Part shown: piece after piece, positions 39,020 to 49,200 of the stretch
Layout of the letters: every line of letters starts with the position of its first letter
Numbering within the stretch: the first letter of the stretch is position 1
DNA from: Pseudonocardia asaccharolytica DSM 44247 = NBRC 16224
Lineage (GTDB): Bacteria; Actinomycetota; Actinomycetes; Mycobacteriales; Pseudonocardiaceae
Assembly (NCBI RefSeq): GCF_000423625.1
Contig: NZ_AUII01000004.1
Span: 1-64,000, forward strand
DNA: 64,000 nt
Reading direction: 5' to 3'
The notes under the pieces: generated by a model
The model's database searches: none
Seen by the model: only the letters and a program-made list of their open reading frames with translations
What the model was told of the DNA's origin: nothing
Made by a program: the position numbers and the translations under genes

Positions 39020-41947
39020 TCAGGCATGGTGTGCGAACCAGTTGGAGACGCGGAACTCGGCGAACACCAGGTCGTTCCCGGCATCTGCCGGTGCGCGCCC
39101 GGCGACCTCGACCCATACGTGGCGGGTCTGTCGCTCGATGGCCGCTGCGGCGGCATCTCCCTGGGCAGCGATTCGCGCGACCAGGGCGCAGCCGAGGGAG
39201 AGCGCATCCGGTGTCGGCTCCGGGACAGCCGTTGGAAAGTGGCCGAGCCGCTCGAACATCGGCGCGTATCGCGACGACCCGGCGAAGATCTGGATTCGCG
39301 CGAGCGCCTCGGCCCAGAGCTCCGTCGGCTCGCCGGGTTCGGGCGTCGATCCGTCGAGGCCACCCTCGCCGACCGGCTCACCCTGCACGCCTCCGGTGAG
39401 TAGCAGATCGGCATGTCTCGTCCCTGGAGCGTCACCCGTCAGGAGAGCGATCGCGCTGGAATCGCAACAGGAACGCACCGCTGCCAACAGCCGTCTCTCA
39501 TCGTCGTCGAGTTCGGTGAGATCCCAGTCCTCGGAGCCGGCCAGGAACGGCAGCAGCGGGCTGGTCATCAGGAGGGCGGGAAATGGTGCGCTGTCCCAGA
39601 GCCGCCGGATCAGGTCCGGGCTGACCACTCGCCGGAACCGGTGGGCGGCCAACCCGGACCTGATCAGCGGCTCGATCAGCTCGGTGCTGGTCAGCCCGGC
39701 GTTCTCGGCCGCGAGCAGGGATGCCTCCGGGGTCACGCCGAGTCGCGACGCGCACTCCTGGGCGGTGAGAGCCCCCAGCCCGGGTTCGGCCACGGCCCCG
39801 ATCCGGGCGGCGACGATCCACAGGAGACTCAGGGCGTCGGGGACCTCCGGCAGCGGTGCGACGCCCGCGAGATACCGCGCCATCGTCCGCTCAGCAGGAG
39901 ACCCGAGATGCGGGATTCGGCCCGGCTCGCCGCAGCGGAAAACGAGATCCCGCCGCCGGTCCCACCCGGGTTCGGCACTGGAGACGGTCACCGAGAGCGG
40001 ACCGCCATCGGAGTAGGGCGGCTCGAGTGCGAGCCGGTGCTGTCCTTCGTCGAGCTCGGCGCTCATCGGGGCGATCCACGGCGCGAGGGGGGAGCGGACC
40101 GTGACCCGAAGACGGACTCGACGGGACTGGCCATCGACATGCAGGTCACCGCCGTCGACCCGGACCGCGGTGGCGAGTGTGATGCCCTGCACCGTGGCGA
40201 CATGGGCTTCCATTCCGGGCAGTCGCAGCCACAGGGTCATCGTGCCGATCAATCGCACCGTGTCGATCAACGCGCCCAGGCGGTATCGGCAGAGGTCCCG
40301 TCCGATACGGTGGCCGGCGATGCGTTGCCCTGCTTCGTCGTCGCTCGTGACTCCGGCGACGACGTCGGGGACGGTGCCGGCCGCTTCGAGGACTTCCGGG
40401 GGGAGCCGCACATCGAGGCAGACTCTCGCGCCGAGATCATCGAAACCGAAGGTCGGTGCTGTGATCTCCCAGGCTCCGGTTTCGTCCGCGAGTTTCTTTC
40501 GAATCGCGCAGTGAGGGAGCTCGACGCGAAGATCGAGCGAGGTTTCGCTGCCGGTGACGCGTAACCGGACGTCGCGGCGGATCTCCTCGGAGCCGAAACG
40601 GACCACCGAGGGTGACGGGCACAGACCCCGTGGGCCCTGGATCTGCACCCGGGCCGGCATGAGCCCCCCGTTCTCCCGGAGGAGACGGATCCTCGGGTCG
40701 GGCGAACATGTCAGTCCTTCGGCCACGGTGAACGTGCCTTCTACGGGTCGATTCCCCGGTGCCTGCGCCCGCAGGCGGAAGGTGCCCACGATCGGATGCG
40801 GCAGATCATCGAACGTGACCACCGAGTCACCTGGTGCGGTCCACCTGATCGGCGTCGGCGAGTCCAAGTCGCGGACCTCGATCGTCCAGGACTCCCCGGG
40901 CCCTCCGGGTAGCCGCAGCCGTGGTGGGCGGGCGTAGACGGCAGCGCCGTCGCGGTTGAGAATCCCGTTGATCGGGTCGTCGAATTCGAGGTCGGCATGC
41001 TCCGCGCCTGCCACGGACCACCAGGGTCCGTACTGGATACCGCTCCCGTTGTCCACAGCCGAGCGAATTGCCGTCACCGCGTTCAACGAGACACACCCCA
41101 GCCACCAGCGGGGCCATCCCACGGGCGGCACGGACTCTTCGAGGATGTGCCGCGGGCCGGCGAATGCCTCCACGGGTGGTTCGCCGAGGTGCATCAGCCA
41201 TATCTCGTCGGCGGGCAACGGATGACCGGGCGGAATGAGGGCGCCCTCCCCGGTGAAGGCCAGCGGGTTCCGCGGGTCCGCGACCGGGACCCGATGTACG
41301 TTGCCGAAGACGTCATAGCACGTCGCGACCGGCACGGGACGGGGGATGACCCACCGGCCCGCTACCGATGGGCATGTGCCTCCCCCGGCCTCGATCCGCA
41401 GACCACGCCCGGAATCTCCGGGGAACACGATCACGAGGGCGCCGCTTTCCAGGTGGAGCCGCAACTCCGGCACCGGTACGCCGACGTCGTCGCCCGCGGA
41501 GAGCCGGAGCATCAGGGGTAGGCCGGGGATCTCGTCGACATCGAGAGCCGTCAGCCGCTCACCGATCATCCGGGCCCAGCAGTCGGTCCAGCCGCGCAAC
41601 CAGGCCTGGGTTTCGTTGCGGCCTGCGCCCTGGAGGATCCGGCTCAGTTCGGCCGTGAACATCGTCGGATCGCCCGAGTTCGCCGCGAGCGCGACGAGTG
41701 CGATCACGGTGCATGTCGGCCAGCGTCGAAAGACCGCCTGCGGATCGGAGTCCGGCGCGTCTGCGATGCGGAGTCGCTCATAAGCACCTAACGCCTCCAC
41801 GACGAGGCGCCGTCGATGCCTGGAATCCGAAGACTCGTCGCATCGAAGCCAGGCGGCGGGATCGGCCGCCCAGAGCCGCTCGCTCTCCTCGAGCAGCTCG
41901 AACGCGCCGACCTTCGCCCGGTCGCTGCTGCGTACAGGTCTCGTCAA
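39020..41947 (-). CDS. 975-residue protein of unknown family, first gene of the helicase-sigma operon
   Basis: No family recognised. The frame opens at TTG 41947 after CCGGAG and runs 975 residues, ending 21 bp before the helicase. Visible parts: a helical N-terminus (about 1-150, AFELLEESERLWAADPAAWL and similar); a long middle rich in short strands, with Pro/Gly turns and several sandwich-like repeats (about 160-650, for example WTIEVRDLDSPTPIRWTAPG and TFTVAEGLTCSPDPRIRLL); and a helical C-terminus (about 690-975) with LTAQECASRLGVTPEASLLA, which looks like a small helix-turn-helix or death-like segment. No transmembrane helix, nuclease motif or Walker motif stands out. Size and position before a DUF1998 helicase recall DruH of Druantia III, but I cannot show homology. 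GC is lower than in the siderophore genes. Confidence 0.75.
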   Translation of the reverse strand: MTRPVRSSDRAKVGAFELLEESERLWAADPAAWLRCDESSDSRHRRRLVVEALGAYERLRIADAPDSDPQAVFRRWPTCTVIALVALAANSGDPTMFTAELSRILQGAGRNETQAWLRGWTDCWARMIGERLTALDVDEIPGLPLMLRLSAGDDVGVPVPELRLHLESGALVIVFPGDSGRGLRIEAGGGTCPSVAGRWVIPRPVPVATCYDVFGNVHRVPVADPRNPLAFTGEGALIPPGHPLPADEIWLMHLGEPPVEAFAGPRHILEESVPPVGWPRWWLGCVSLNAVTAIRSAVDNGSGIQYGPWWSVAGAEHADLEFDDPINGILNRDGAAVYARPPRLRLPGGPGESWTIEVRDLDSPTPIRWTAPGDSVVTFDDLPHPIVGTFRLRAQAPGNRPVEGTFTVAEGLTCSPDPRIRLLRENGGLMPARVQIQGPRGLCPSPSVVRFGSEEIRRDVRLRVTGSETSLDLRVELPHCAIRKKLADETGAWEITAPTFGFDDLGARVCLDVRLPPEVLEAAGTVPDVVAGVTSDDEAGQRIAGHRIGRDLCRYRLGALIDTVRLIGTMTLWLRLPGMEAHVATVQGITLATAVRVDGGDLHVDGQSRRVRLRVTVRSPLAPWIAPMSAELDEGQHRLALEPPYSDGGPLSVTVSSAEPGWDRRRDLVFRCGEPGRIPHLGSPAERTMARYLAGVAPLPEVPDALSLLWIVAARIGAVAEPGLGALTAQECASRLGVTPEASLLAAENAGLTSTELIEPLIRSGLAAHRFRRVVSPDLIRRLWDSAPFPALLMTSPLLPFLAGSEDWDLTELDDDERRLLAAVRSCCDSSAIALLTGDAPGTRHADLLLTGGVQGEPVGEGGLDGSTPEPGEPTELWAEALARIQIFAGSSRYAPMFERLGHFPTAVPEPTPDALSLGCALVARIAAQGDAAAAAIERQTRHVWVEVAGRAPADAGNDLVFAEFRVSNWFAHHA

Positions 41948-41966
41948 CAGAGACTCCGGCTGTGGA

Positions 41967-42758
41967 TCAGCCTGTGAGCGCGACCGTGGCGCCGCCGGAG
42001 AACGCCGAGTCGTGCAGCTCGATCGCGGCGGGCGCCACGTCGGTGGGCATGTCGAACACGACCGTGCCGTTGACGCTGTTCCCCGGGTTGATGTTGTTGA
42101 GGAACGACTGGCTGTCGGGCAGGTTCATCACCGCGGCGCCGGTGTCGGCGTCGAACTCGCGGCCCTGGGCGTCGAGGAGCTTCTGGTTGCCGCCGCTGAA
42201 CATCTGGGCATCCTTGCCGATGTTGGTCACGGTGAGGTGGACCAGCACGTAGTGGCCCTGCGCGGTCGACTTCAGGAACCCGTCACCCAGGGTCTTCACG
42301 CCCGGCTCGACCTTGGTCACGGTGAACGCGAACGAGCCGTCGCGGACCTCCTGGCCGAGGCCGGCGGTGGCCTGCGCGTCCCCGCTTCCCGTCGCGAGGG
42401 TGGTCCCCGGGGCGTCGGCGTCGGTGGTCGAGGAGGAGACGGCCGAGGCGAAGGCGGAGGCGTAGAGGATGCAGACCAGCAGGCCGAGCGCGGAGCACGC
42501 CAGGCCGGCGATCGCCAGGCCCTTGTTGGTCGCCCGGCCCGCTCTCGCCCGGGCCAGCCCGACCCCCGCGAAGATCAGACCGAGGATCACCAGCGGCCAG
42601 GCGATCACCCCGACCAGCGGGATGAAGGAGAACAGCAGCCCGACCAGCCCGAGCACGAAGCCGGCGGTGCCGAACCCGTTCTGCGGTGGTGCCGGCGGGG
42701 CGAGGTGGCCGGCGGGCTGCTGGTACGGCGGCGGGTACTGCGGGAACTGCTGGGTCAC
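41967..42758 (-). CDS. Membrane-anchored DUF4190/DUF4352 protein
   Basis: A 263-residue protein from GTG 42758. It has a Pro/Gln-rich cytoplasmic start (QFPQYPPPYQQP), two hydrophobic helices (GFVLGLVGLLFSFIPLVGV and AIAGLACSALGLLVCILYA, about residues 32-105, DUF4190-like) and an extracellular Ig-like domain of the DUF4352 type (about 125-263). In that domain FAFTVTKVEPG, YVLVHLTVTNIGKDAQMF and NSVNGTVVFDMP mark the strands. Such proteins are common in Actinobacteria, and DUF4352 is thought to bind ligands or partners outside the membrane. The stop lies 19 bp before the TTG of the 975-aa gene on the same strand, so it may be cotranscribed ahead of it, though a defence role is not indicated. 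Confidence 0.8.
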   Translation of the reverse strand: MTQQFPQYPPPYQQPAGHLAPPAPPQNGFGTAGFVLGLVGLLFSFIPLVGVIAWPLVILGLIFAGVGLARARAGRATNKGLAIAGLACSALGLLVCILYASAFASAVSSSTTDADAPGTTLATGSGDAQATAGLGQEVRDGSFAFTVTKVEPGVKTLGDGFLKSTAQGHYVLVHLTVTNIGKDAQMFSGGNQKLLDAQGREFDADTGAAVMNLPDSQSFLNNINPGNSVNGTVVFDMPTDVAPAAIELHDSAFSGGATVALTG

Positions 42759-43023
42759 GATGCCTTCCTCTACAGCGGAGCCGGTGGCCGGCTTGGTTGC
42801 TTGTCGTCTCGGCCCGACGTGGCCGTTAGCTACGGACAGTCACGTTCTGGTCACGGGTGTCGCGCGGTCAGGCCCTGATGCGGACCTCCGGGACGCGATC
42901 GTGTGGTGAACGGCGAACAGTAGAGCACTCGTGAACTCAGTACACAAGTCTTCCGTCTGAATGTGCTGTGCTCAGATGTGTGTCGTAAGGTCTTCGGCGT
43001 CACATCGAGCGAGGGGAGCGCGG
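42759..43023. promoter_or_regulatory. Intergenic region between divergent genes, upstream of DISARM
   Basis: This 265-bp gap separates the DUF4190/DUF4352 gene from drmD. No RNA gene or open frame of note is seen. The part nearest drmD (about 42901-42990) is the most AT-rich of the gap and is the likely promoter of the DISARM operon. AGGGGAG at 43012-43018 is the ribosome site that decides the GTG 43024 start. Confidence 0.45.
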
Positions 43024-46000
43024 GTGTCCACAGCGACGCGCGCAGCGGGAACGGACGAGCTCGCGGTCGGCGCGCTCGTCCACGTCCGCGGGCGGAGATG
43101 GGTGGTCGGCGCGCTCGTACCGGCCGACGGGAGCACCTGCGTGACGCTGCAGAGCGTCGAGGACGGCGAGTACGGCCGCACCCTCGACGTGATCTGGGAG
43201 GTGGAGCCCGGCCGGCGGGTGCTACCCAGCGGCTCGCTGCCCGAGGTCACCGAGGGCGGGTTCGACCCGCCGGAGCGGCTGGCCGCGTTCCTCGACGCGG
43301 TGCGCTGGTCGGCGGTCACCTCCGCCGACGTGAAGACGTTGCAGGCACCCTTCCGCTCCGGCGTCGCGATCGAGGACTACCAGCTCGAACCCGTCTCCCG
43401 GGCGGTCGGGGCACCGCGGGTGAACCTGCTGCTCGCCGACGACGTCGGCCTCGGCAAGACCATCGAGGCCGGTCTCGTCGCGAGCGAGCTGCTGCTGCGC
43501 AACCGGGCCCGCCGCATCATGATCGTCTGCCCGGCGGGGCTGACGGTGAAGTGGCGTGACGAGATGACCGAGAAGTTCGGCCTCGACTTCACCGTGATCG
43601 ACTCCACGCGCTGCGCCGAGGTGCGCCGCACCTACGGCAGCGCCGCCAACCCGTTCCATGTCTTCCCGCTCTCGATCGTCAGCCTGCCCTGGCTGCGCGG
43701 GCCGAAGGCGCAGCGGCTGCTCGACGAGGTCCTGCCCGCGGACCGGCCGGACGGCCACGCGCTCGGCCGGGCCTTCGACCTGCTGATCCTCGACGAGGCC
43801 CACCACGTCGCCCCGGCAGCGCCGCAGCAGGTCTACGCCGTCGACTCGCAGCAGACCAGGCTGATCCGCCGGCTGGCCCCGCATTTCACGCACCGGCTGT
43901 TCCTGTCGGCCACCCCGCACAACGGCTACCAGGCGTCGTTCACCGCGCTGCTGGAGATCCTCGACGACCAGCGCTTCGCCCGCGGCGTCGAACCGGACCG
44001 CGCCGCCGTGCGCCAGACCGTCGTGCGCCGCCTCAAGCGCGACATCGTGGGCGCCGATGGCTCCCCGCGGTTCCTCGCCCGGGAAACCCGCCCGATCCCG
44101 GTGGACTATCCTGAGGACGAGCGCGAGATCCACGCCCTGCTCGCCGAGTTCACGGCGTTGCGCCGCAAGCGCACCAGGCGGCTGCGCGGGCGCAGGGCCG
44201 CCGATCTCGTCACGATCCTGCTCAAGAAGCGGCTGTTCTCCAGCCCGGCCGCGTTCGCCCACACCGTCGCCGTCTACCTGGAGACGGTGCAGCGCAAGGC
44301 GGACCGCGGCGGTGTCGAGCCGAGCGACGACATCCCCGAGTGGATGGACGACCTCCTCGACGACCTCGCCACCTACGACGACGAGGCGCTCGCCGAGGCC
44401 GAGGACGACGCCCTGGACCGGGCGGTCCCGCTGCAGGCCGAGGCCGTGTACCTCGACGACGGGGCCGAGGACACCGCCGCGGAGGTCGCGCTGCTGCGCC
44501 GGATGGAGCGGTGGGCCCTCGCGCACGAGGCCGAGCCCGACGCCAAGGCCCGCGAGCTGATCAACTACCTGGCGGCGGTCTGCCGGCCCGACGGCGCGCA
44601 CTGGACGAACCAGCGCGTGGTCGTCTTCACCGAGTACCGCGACACCCAGCGCTGGCTCGCCGGGCTGCTGCGCCAGCAGGGGCTCGCCGAGCCGCACCTC
44701 GCCCTCCTGCACGGCGGTCTGGGCGGCGACGAGCGCGAGCAGCTGCGGCTGGCGTTCCAGGCCGACCCCACCGAGCACCCGGTGCGGATCCTGCTCGCGA
44801 CGGACGCCGCGAGCGAGGGCATCGACCTGCAGAACCACTGCCACCGGCTGGTCAACTACGACATCCCGTTCAACCCGAACCGGCTGGAGCAGCGCATCGG
44901 CCGCGTCGACCGCTACGGGCAGCGGCACGCCCCCGACATCCGGCATTTCGTCGGCACCGGCTGGCGTCACGCCGTCGACTCCTACGAGGCCGACCTGGAG
45001 TTCCTGGCCCGAGTGGCGACCAAGGTGGCGCGGATGGAGGCCGATCTCGGCCCGGTCAACGCCGTGCTCGCCGACGCGGTGCAGCGCCGGATGCTCGGCG
45101 AGCGCGTCGAGGTGGACGTCGAGACGGTGGCGCCGGCCGCCCCCGGGCTGCCGGTGGACGCCGACGTGCGCCGGCAGGTGGTGCGGTTGCGCGAGGAGCT
45201 CGACAAGACCGTCGACGACCTCGGCATCACCCCGCCCGCGATCCGTCGCGTGGTCTCGACGGCGCTGGAGCTGGCCCGCCAGCAGCCGCTGCGCCCGCAC
45301 GTCGACGAGCGGTTCGGCGACGATCGGCTCTTCGCGGTGCCGCCGTTGACCGGTTCGTGGGAGCGGGCGAGCGCCGGGCTCACCGAGAAGCTGGAGATCG
45401 CCGACCGGCCGCCGCGGCAGCTGCCGGTCACGTTCGACCCGGAGGCGGCGCGCGGCCGCGACGACGTCGTGCTCGCCCACCTCAACCATCCGCTGGTCGC
45501 CATGTCCACCCGGCTGCTGCGCGCGGCGGTGTCCAACTCGGACATCGGGCTGAACCGGGTCACCGCCGTCGTGTCCGACGACCCGCAGCTGTCGGACGTG
45601 CTGGTCGGGGCGTTCTCCCGGTTCGTGCTGGTCGGCGCCGACGGGGTGCGGTTGCACGAGGAGGTGCTCCACGCCGGCGGCTGGGCACCGGAGCAGGGCC
45701 GGTTCCGCCGGCTGGAGAACCTCGGCGTGCTCGGCGGCATCCTCGACCGGGCGCTGTCCGCCGGAACGCCAGCGTCGCCGCCGGTGCAGGCCCGGCTCGT
45801 CGCGCGCTGGCCGCGGATCGCCGACGGCCTGCTGGCCGCGATCGACTGGCGGACGAACACCCGCGAGCAGGCGCTGGGGCGGGCGCTCGCCGGGCGGGCG
45901 CAGGACGAGCGCGACCGGATCACCGAGAGCTTCGCCCGGTTCGCCGCCTCGCTGCGCGGGGCGCTCGCCGCCGACGACGCCGAGGACGCGCTGTTCAGCC

Positions 46001-46200
46001 TTGTCGAGGCGACGCGGAACGACGCCGAGCGGGAGCAGTACCAGCGGGACCGCCGCTCCTGGTCCGAGCGGCTGGCGCGGCTGGACGAGGAACGCGAGCG
46101 GGAGCTCGCGGCGGTGGCGGCGCGGTACGCCGACGCGGCGCCGCACCGGTTCCCGGTCGCGGTGGTGTTCGTGGTGCCGAGGCGGGAGGCCGTGCGATGA
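43024..46200 (+). CDS. drmD: DISARM SNF2-like helicase DrmD
   Basis: A 1058-residue SNF2/RapA-type ATPase. Motifs: Walker A DDVGLGKTIEAGL (near 139), LLILDEAHHVAP (DEAH, near 256), LFLSATPHNGY (motif III), VVVFTEYRDTQRWL (motif IV), ATDAASEGIDLQ (motif V) and LEQRIGRVDRYGQRH (motif VI). The C-terminal third is helical and specific to the family. GTG 43024 is used because AGGGGAG precedes it and the protein then opens with a small beta-rich domain. It is followed with a 4-bp overlap by an adenine methylase and, after an insertion, by drmA, drmB and drmC. In DISARM class 1 this helicase and the methylase are the class-specific parts. The system restricts incoming phage DNA and methylates host DNA. 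Confidence 0.88.
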   Translation: MSTATRAAGTDELAVGALVHVRGRRWVVGALVPADGSTCVTLQSVEDGEYGRTLDVIWEVEPGRRVLPSGSLPEVTEGGFDPPERLAAFLDAVRWSAVTSADVKTLQAPFRSGVAIEDYQLEPVSRAVGAPRVNLLLADDVGLGKTIEAGLVASELLLRNRARRIMIVCPAGLTVKWRDEMTEKFGLDFTVIDSTRCAEVRRTYGSAANPFHVFPLSIVSLPWLRGPKAQRLLDEVLPADRPDGHALGRAFDLLILDEAHHVAPAAPQQVYAVDSQQTRLIRRLAPHFTHRLFLSATPHNGYQASFTALLEILDDQRFARGVEPDRAAVRQTVVRRLKRDIVGADGSPRFLARETRPIPVDYPEDEREIHALLAEFTALRRKRTRRLRGRRAADLVTILLKKRLFSSPAAFAHTVAVYLETVQRKADRGGVEPSDDIPEWMDDLLDDLATYDDEALAEAEDDALDRAVPLQAEAVYLDDGAEDTAAEVALLRRMERWALAHEAEPDAKARELINYLAAVCRPDGAHWTNQRVVVFTEYRDTQRWLAGLLRQQGLAEPHLALLHGGLGGDEREQLRLAFQADPTEHPVRILLATDAASEGIDLQNHCHRLVNYDIPFNPNRLEQRIGRVDRYGQRHAPDIRHFVGTGWRHAVDSYEADLEFLARVATKVARMEADLGPVNAVLADAVQRRMLGERVEVDVETVAPAAPGLPVDADVRRQVVRLREELDKTVDDLGITPPAIRRVVSTALELARQQPLRPHVDERFGDDRLFAVPPLTGSWERASAGLTEKLEIADRPPRQLPVTFDPEAARGRDDVVLAHLNHPLVAMSTRLLRAAVSNSDIGLNRVTAVVSDDPQLSDVLVGAFSRFVLVGADGVRLHEEVLHAGGWAPEQGRFRRLENLGVLGGILDRALSAGTPASPPVQARLVARWPRIADGLLAAIDWRTNTREQALGRALAGRAQDERDRITESFARFAASLRGALAADDAEDALFSLVEATRNDAEREQYQRDRRSWSERLARLDEERERELAAVAARYADAAPHRFPVAVVFVVPRREAVR

Positions 46201-49200
46201 CGGGTGGATCGAGAAGGGGCGGGCGCGGCCGCCGGTTCGCCCCCGACCCGGTGCAACAGCACCGGGACTGGCTGGCTCTGGTCGAGGTCACCGGGCCGTT
46301 CCTGTCGCTTCCGGTGCTGCGCGCGACGTGGCCGTCGCTGGAGGCGATCGAGCCCGACGAGCGGGAGGAGCTGCGCCGGGCGCACGGGCGGTGGCGGCTC
46401 GGGGGCGAGCAGCGGGCGTGGGTCGAGTACGTGCTGCGCGAGCTGCTCGGCTGGGCCGGCGAGCTGCGCTGGGCCGATGGCGACGGGGACGGCCTGGAGC
46501 CGCTCGCCGTCGCGGTGCCGGAGCACGACACCACCGTCGAGCCGTCGTTCGCGCTGGTGGAGCCCGGCACCGGGGATGGCGCGGTGAAACCCGATGGAGT
46601 GCGGCTGCTGGGGATGGTGTGCGAACCCGGGGCGGCGCCCACGGCGCGGGTGCGTGACTCGGCGTGGGCGGCCACCCCGGTCGACCGGCTGGCGCAGCTG
46701 TGCCGCTACCACGGCGTCGAACTGGGGCTGGTCACCGACGGCCGCTGGTGGGCGCTGGTGTGGGCGCCGCGCGGTGGGGTGACCTCGACGGCGGTGTTCG
46801 ACGCGGTGGCCTGGCCGGAGGCCGCCGAGCGCGACGTGGTGCGGGCGTTCCGTTCGCTGCTGGGTCGCAGGCGGTTCTTCGGCGTGCCCGAGGCGGAGCG
46901 GCTGGTGCCGCTGCTGCGGGCGTCGCTGGACAGCCAGGAGGACATCACCGAGGCCCTCGGCGTCCAGGTGCGCCAGGCCGTGGAGCTGCTGGTGGCCGCG
47001 ATCGGCCGGGCGGACGTGCGGGAACGCCAGGCGGGCGGCCCCGGGCTGGAGCAGGTGAGCGCGCACGAGGTCTACCGCGGCGCGGTGTCGGTGATGATGC
47101 GGGTGGTGTTCCTGTTGTTCGCCGAGGAGCGCGGCCTGCTCCCGGCGGACAACGAGCTGTACGCGGCGGCGTACTCGGCCGGCCGGCTGTGCGCCGAGCT
47201 GGAGCAGCGGGCCCTCGAAGGCTCCGAGGAGGAGCTGGAGAACTCGCACGCCGCATGGCACCGGCTGCTCGCGCTGTTCACGGCCGTGTATCGCGGGATC
47301 GACCACCCACGGCTGCGGATGCACCCGCACAACGGCTCGCTGTTCGACCCGGACACCTACCCGTGGCTGTCCCCGACCTCCGTGACGCTGTCGATCGACG
47401 ACCGCACGGTGCTGCACATGCTGCGCGCGGTGCAGTACGTCGAGGTCGGCTCCGGGCGCAACCGGGAGCGCCGCACGCTGTCGTTCCGCCAGCTCGACGT
47501 CGAGCAGATCGGCTACGTCTACGAGGGTCTGCTGTCGTTCGAGGGGTTCCGCGCCGACGACGTGGTGGTCGGGCTGGTCGGCAAGCCGGGGCTGGAGGAG
47601 GAGGTCGCGCTCACCGACCTGGAGCGGCTGGGCGCGGGGGAAGGCAGCACCGACATGTTGGCCGCCGCGCTCGCGGCGACGTACAAGCCCTCGGGCATCG
47701 GCACGGTGCGGGCGCTGGAGCGCCGGCTCGCCCCGCTCGGGCCGACCGAGCGGGAGGACGCGCGCAAGAAGCTGCTGGCGGTGACCGACGGCGACTACCC
47801 GCTGGCCGAGCGGCTGCTGCCGTTCTTCGGGGTCCTCCGCCGCGACCTGCGCGACCTGCCGGTGGTGATCCTGCCCGGCGCGCTGTATGTCACCGAGTCG
47901 GCGCTGCGCCGCAACACCGGCACGCACTACACGCCGCGGTTCCTGGCGGAGCAGGTCGTGGAGGGCGCACTGGAGCCGCTGATCTACCGCGTCGGTCCGC
48001 TACAGACCGCCGACCGGTCGCGGTGGGTGCCGAGGTCGAGCGCGGAGATCCTGGAACTCAAGATCGCCGATATCGCGATGGGCTCCGCGGCGTTCCTCGT
48101 GGCGGCCGCGCGGTACCTGGCCGGGGCGCTGATCGACGCGTGGGTGCGCGAGGGCGCGGTCTCGGGAGGCCCCGCCCCGGGGACGTCATGGAGCCATAAC
48201 GTTGATGGGGAGCGGGTTTCGGGGACGTCATGGAGCCATAACGTTGATGGGGAGCGGGTTTCGGGGACGTCATGGAGCCATGACGCGGATGGGCCGGGGG
48301 CGGGGGTGGGGGCGGGTTCGCGGGCGCTGGACGCCGACGAGGACCCGCTCGTGGTCGAGGCCCGGCGGCAGATCATCGAGCACTGCCTCTACGGCGTGGA
48401 CATCAACCCGATGGCCGTGGAGATGGCGAAGCTGTCGCTGTGGCTGGTGTCGATGGACCCGCAGCGCCCGTTCACGTTCCTGGACGACCGGCTGGTCGCG
48501 GGCGACTCGCTGCTCGGCATCACCTCGCTGGAGCAGCTCGAATACCTGCACATGGACCCGGCGAAGGGCCGGGAGATCCACCGGGACCTGTTCGACTGGA
48601 CCGCCGGTGTGCGGCAGCAGGCCGCCGCGATCGCCGGGCTGCGCCGCGAGATCGGCGCGGTGGAGCTGGGCGACGACCCGATCGCCGCGCTGGAGCACAA
48701 GCGGGCGCTGCTGGAGGACGCGCAGCTGCAGGCCGGTCGGCTGCGGCTGTTCGCCGATCTGGCGGTCGGCGCGGCGCTCGCGCACGCCGGGCGCGGTGAG
48801 CGCGGGCTGGCCGCCGGATCGGTCGCCGCCGCCCGGCTGGCGGGCGACGTCGCGGCCGGGAAGGGCGAGCTGGCGGCGCGGGAGCAGCGGCGCGACTGGC
48901 TGCGCACCGACCAGCCCGACGGCGGTTTCGACCGCGACCCGCTGCACTGGCCGCTGGTGTTCCCCGAGGTGTTCGAGCGCGGCGGCTTCGACGCCATCAT
49001 CGGCAACCCGCCCTTCCTCGGCGGAAAGAAGATCAGCGGTGCGACCGGATCGGCCTACCGCGAGTACCTGGTCGACGTGATCGGTCGAGCAGCACGAGGA
49101 CATGCGGACCTCATCGCCTACTTCGTGCTGCGCGCCCACGACCTGCTCGACAACAGCGGGCAGACCGGCTTGATCGCGACGAACACGCTCGCCCAAGGCG

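Noticed and set aside
34244-41947. Firm assignment of the helicase and 975-aa genes to Druantia III
   Set aside because: Layout is alike, but the helicase is shorter than typical DruE and I cannot show that the 975-aa protein is DruH; a sigma factor is not a Druantia part.
44340-46196. Upstream extension of the drmMI frame through drmD
   Set aside because: The translated part is an Arg/Ala-rich shadow of drmD; the ATG overlapping the drmD stop starts the real protein.
48179-48292. CRISPR-like array
   Set aside because: Units are directly adjacent, without unique spacers, and lie in frame in a methylase gene.
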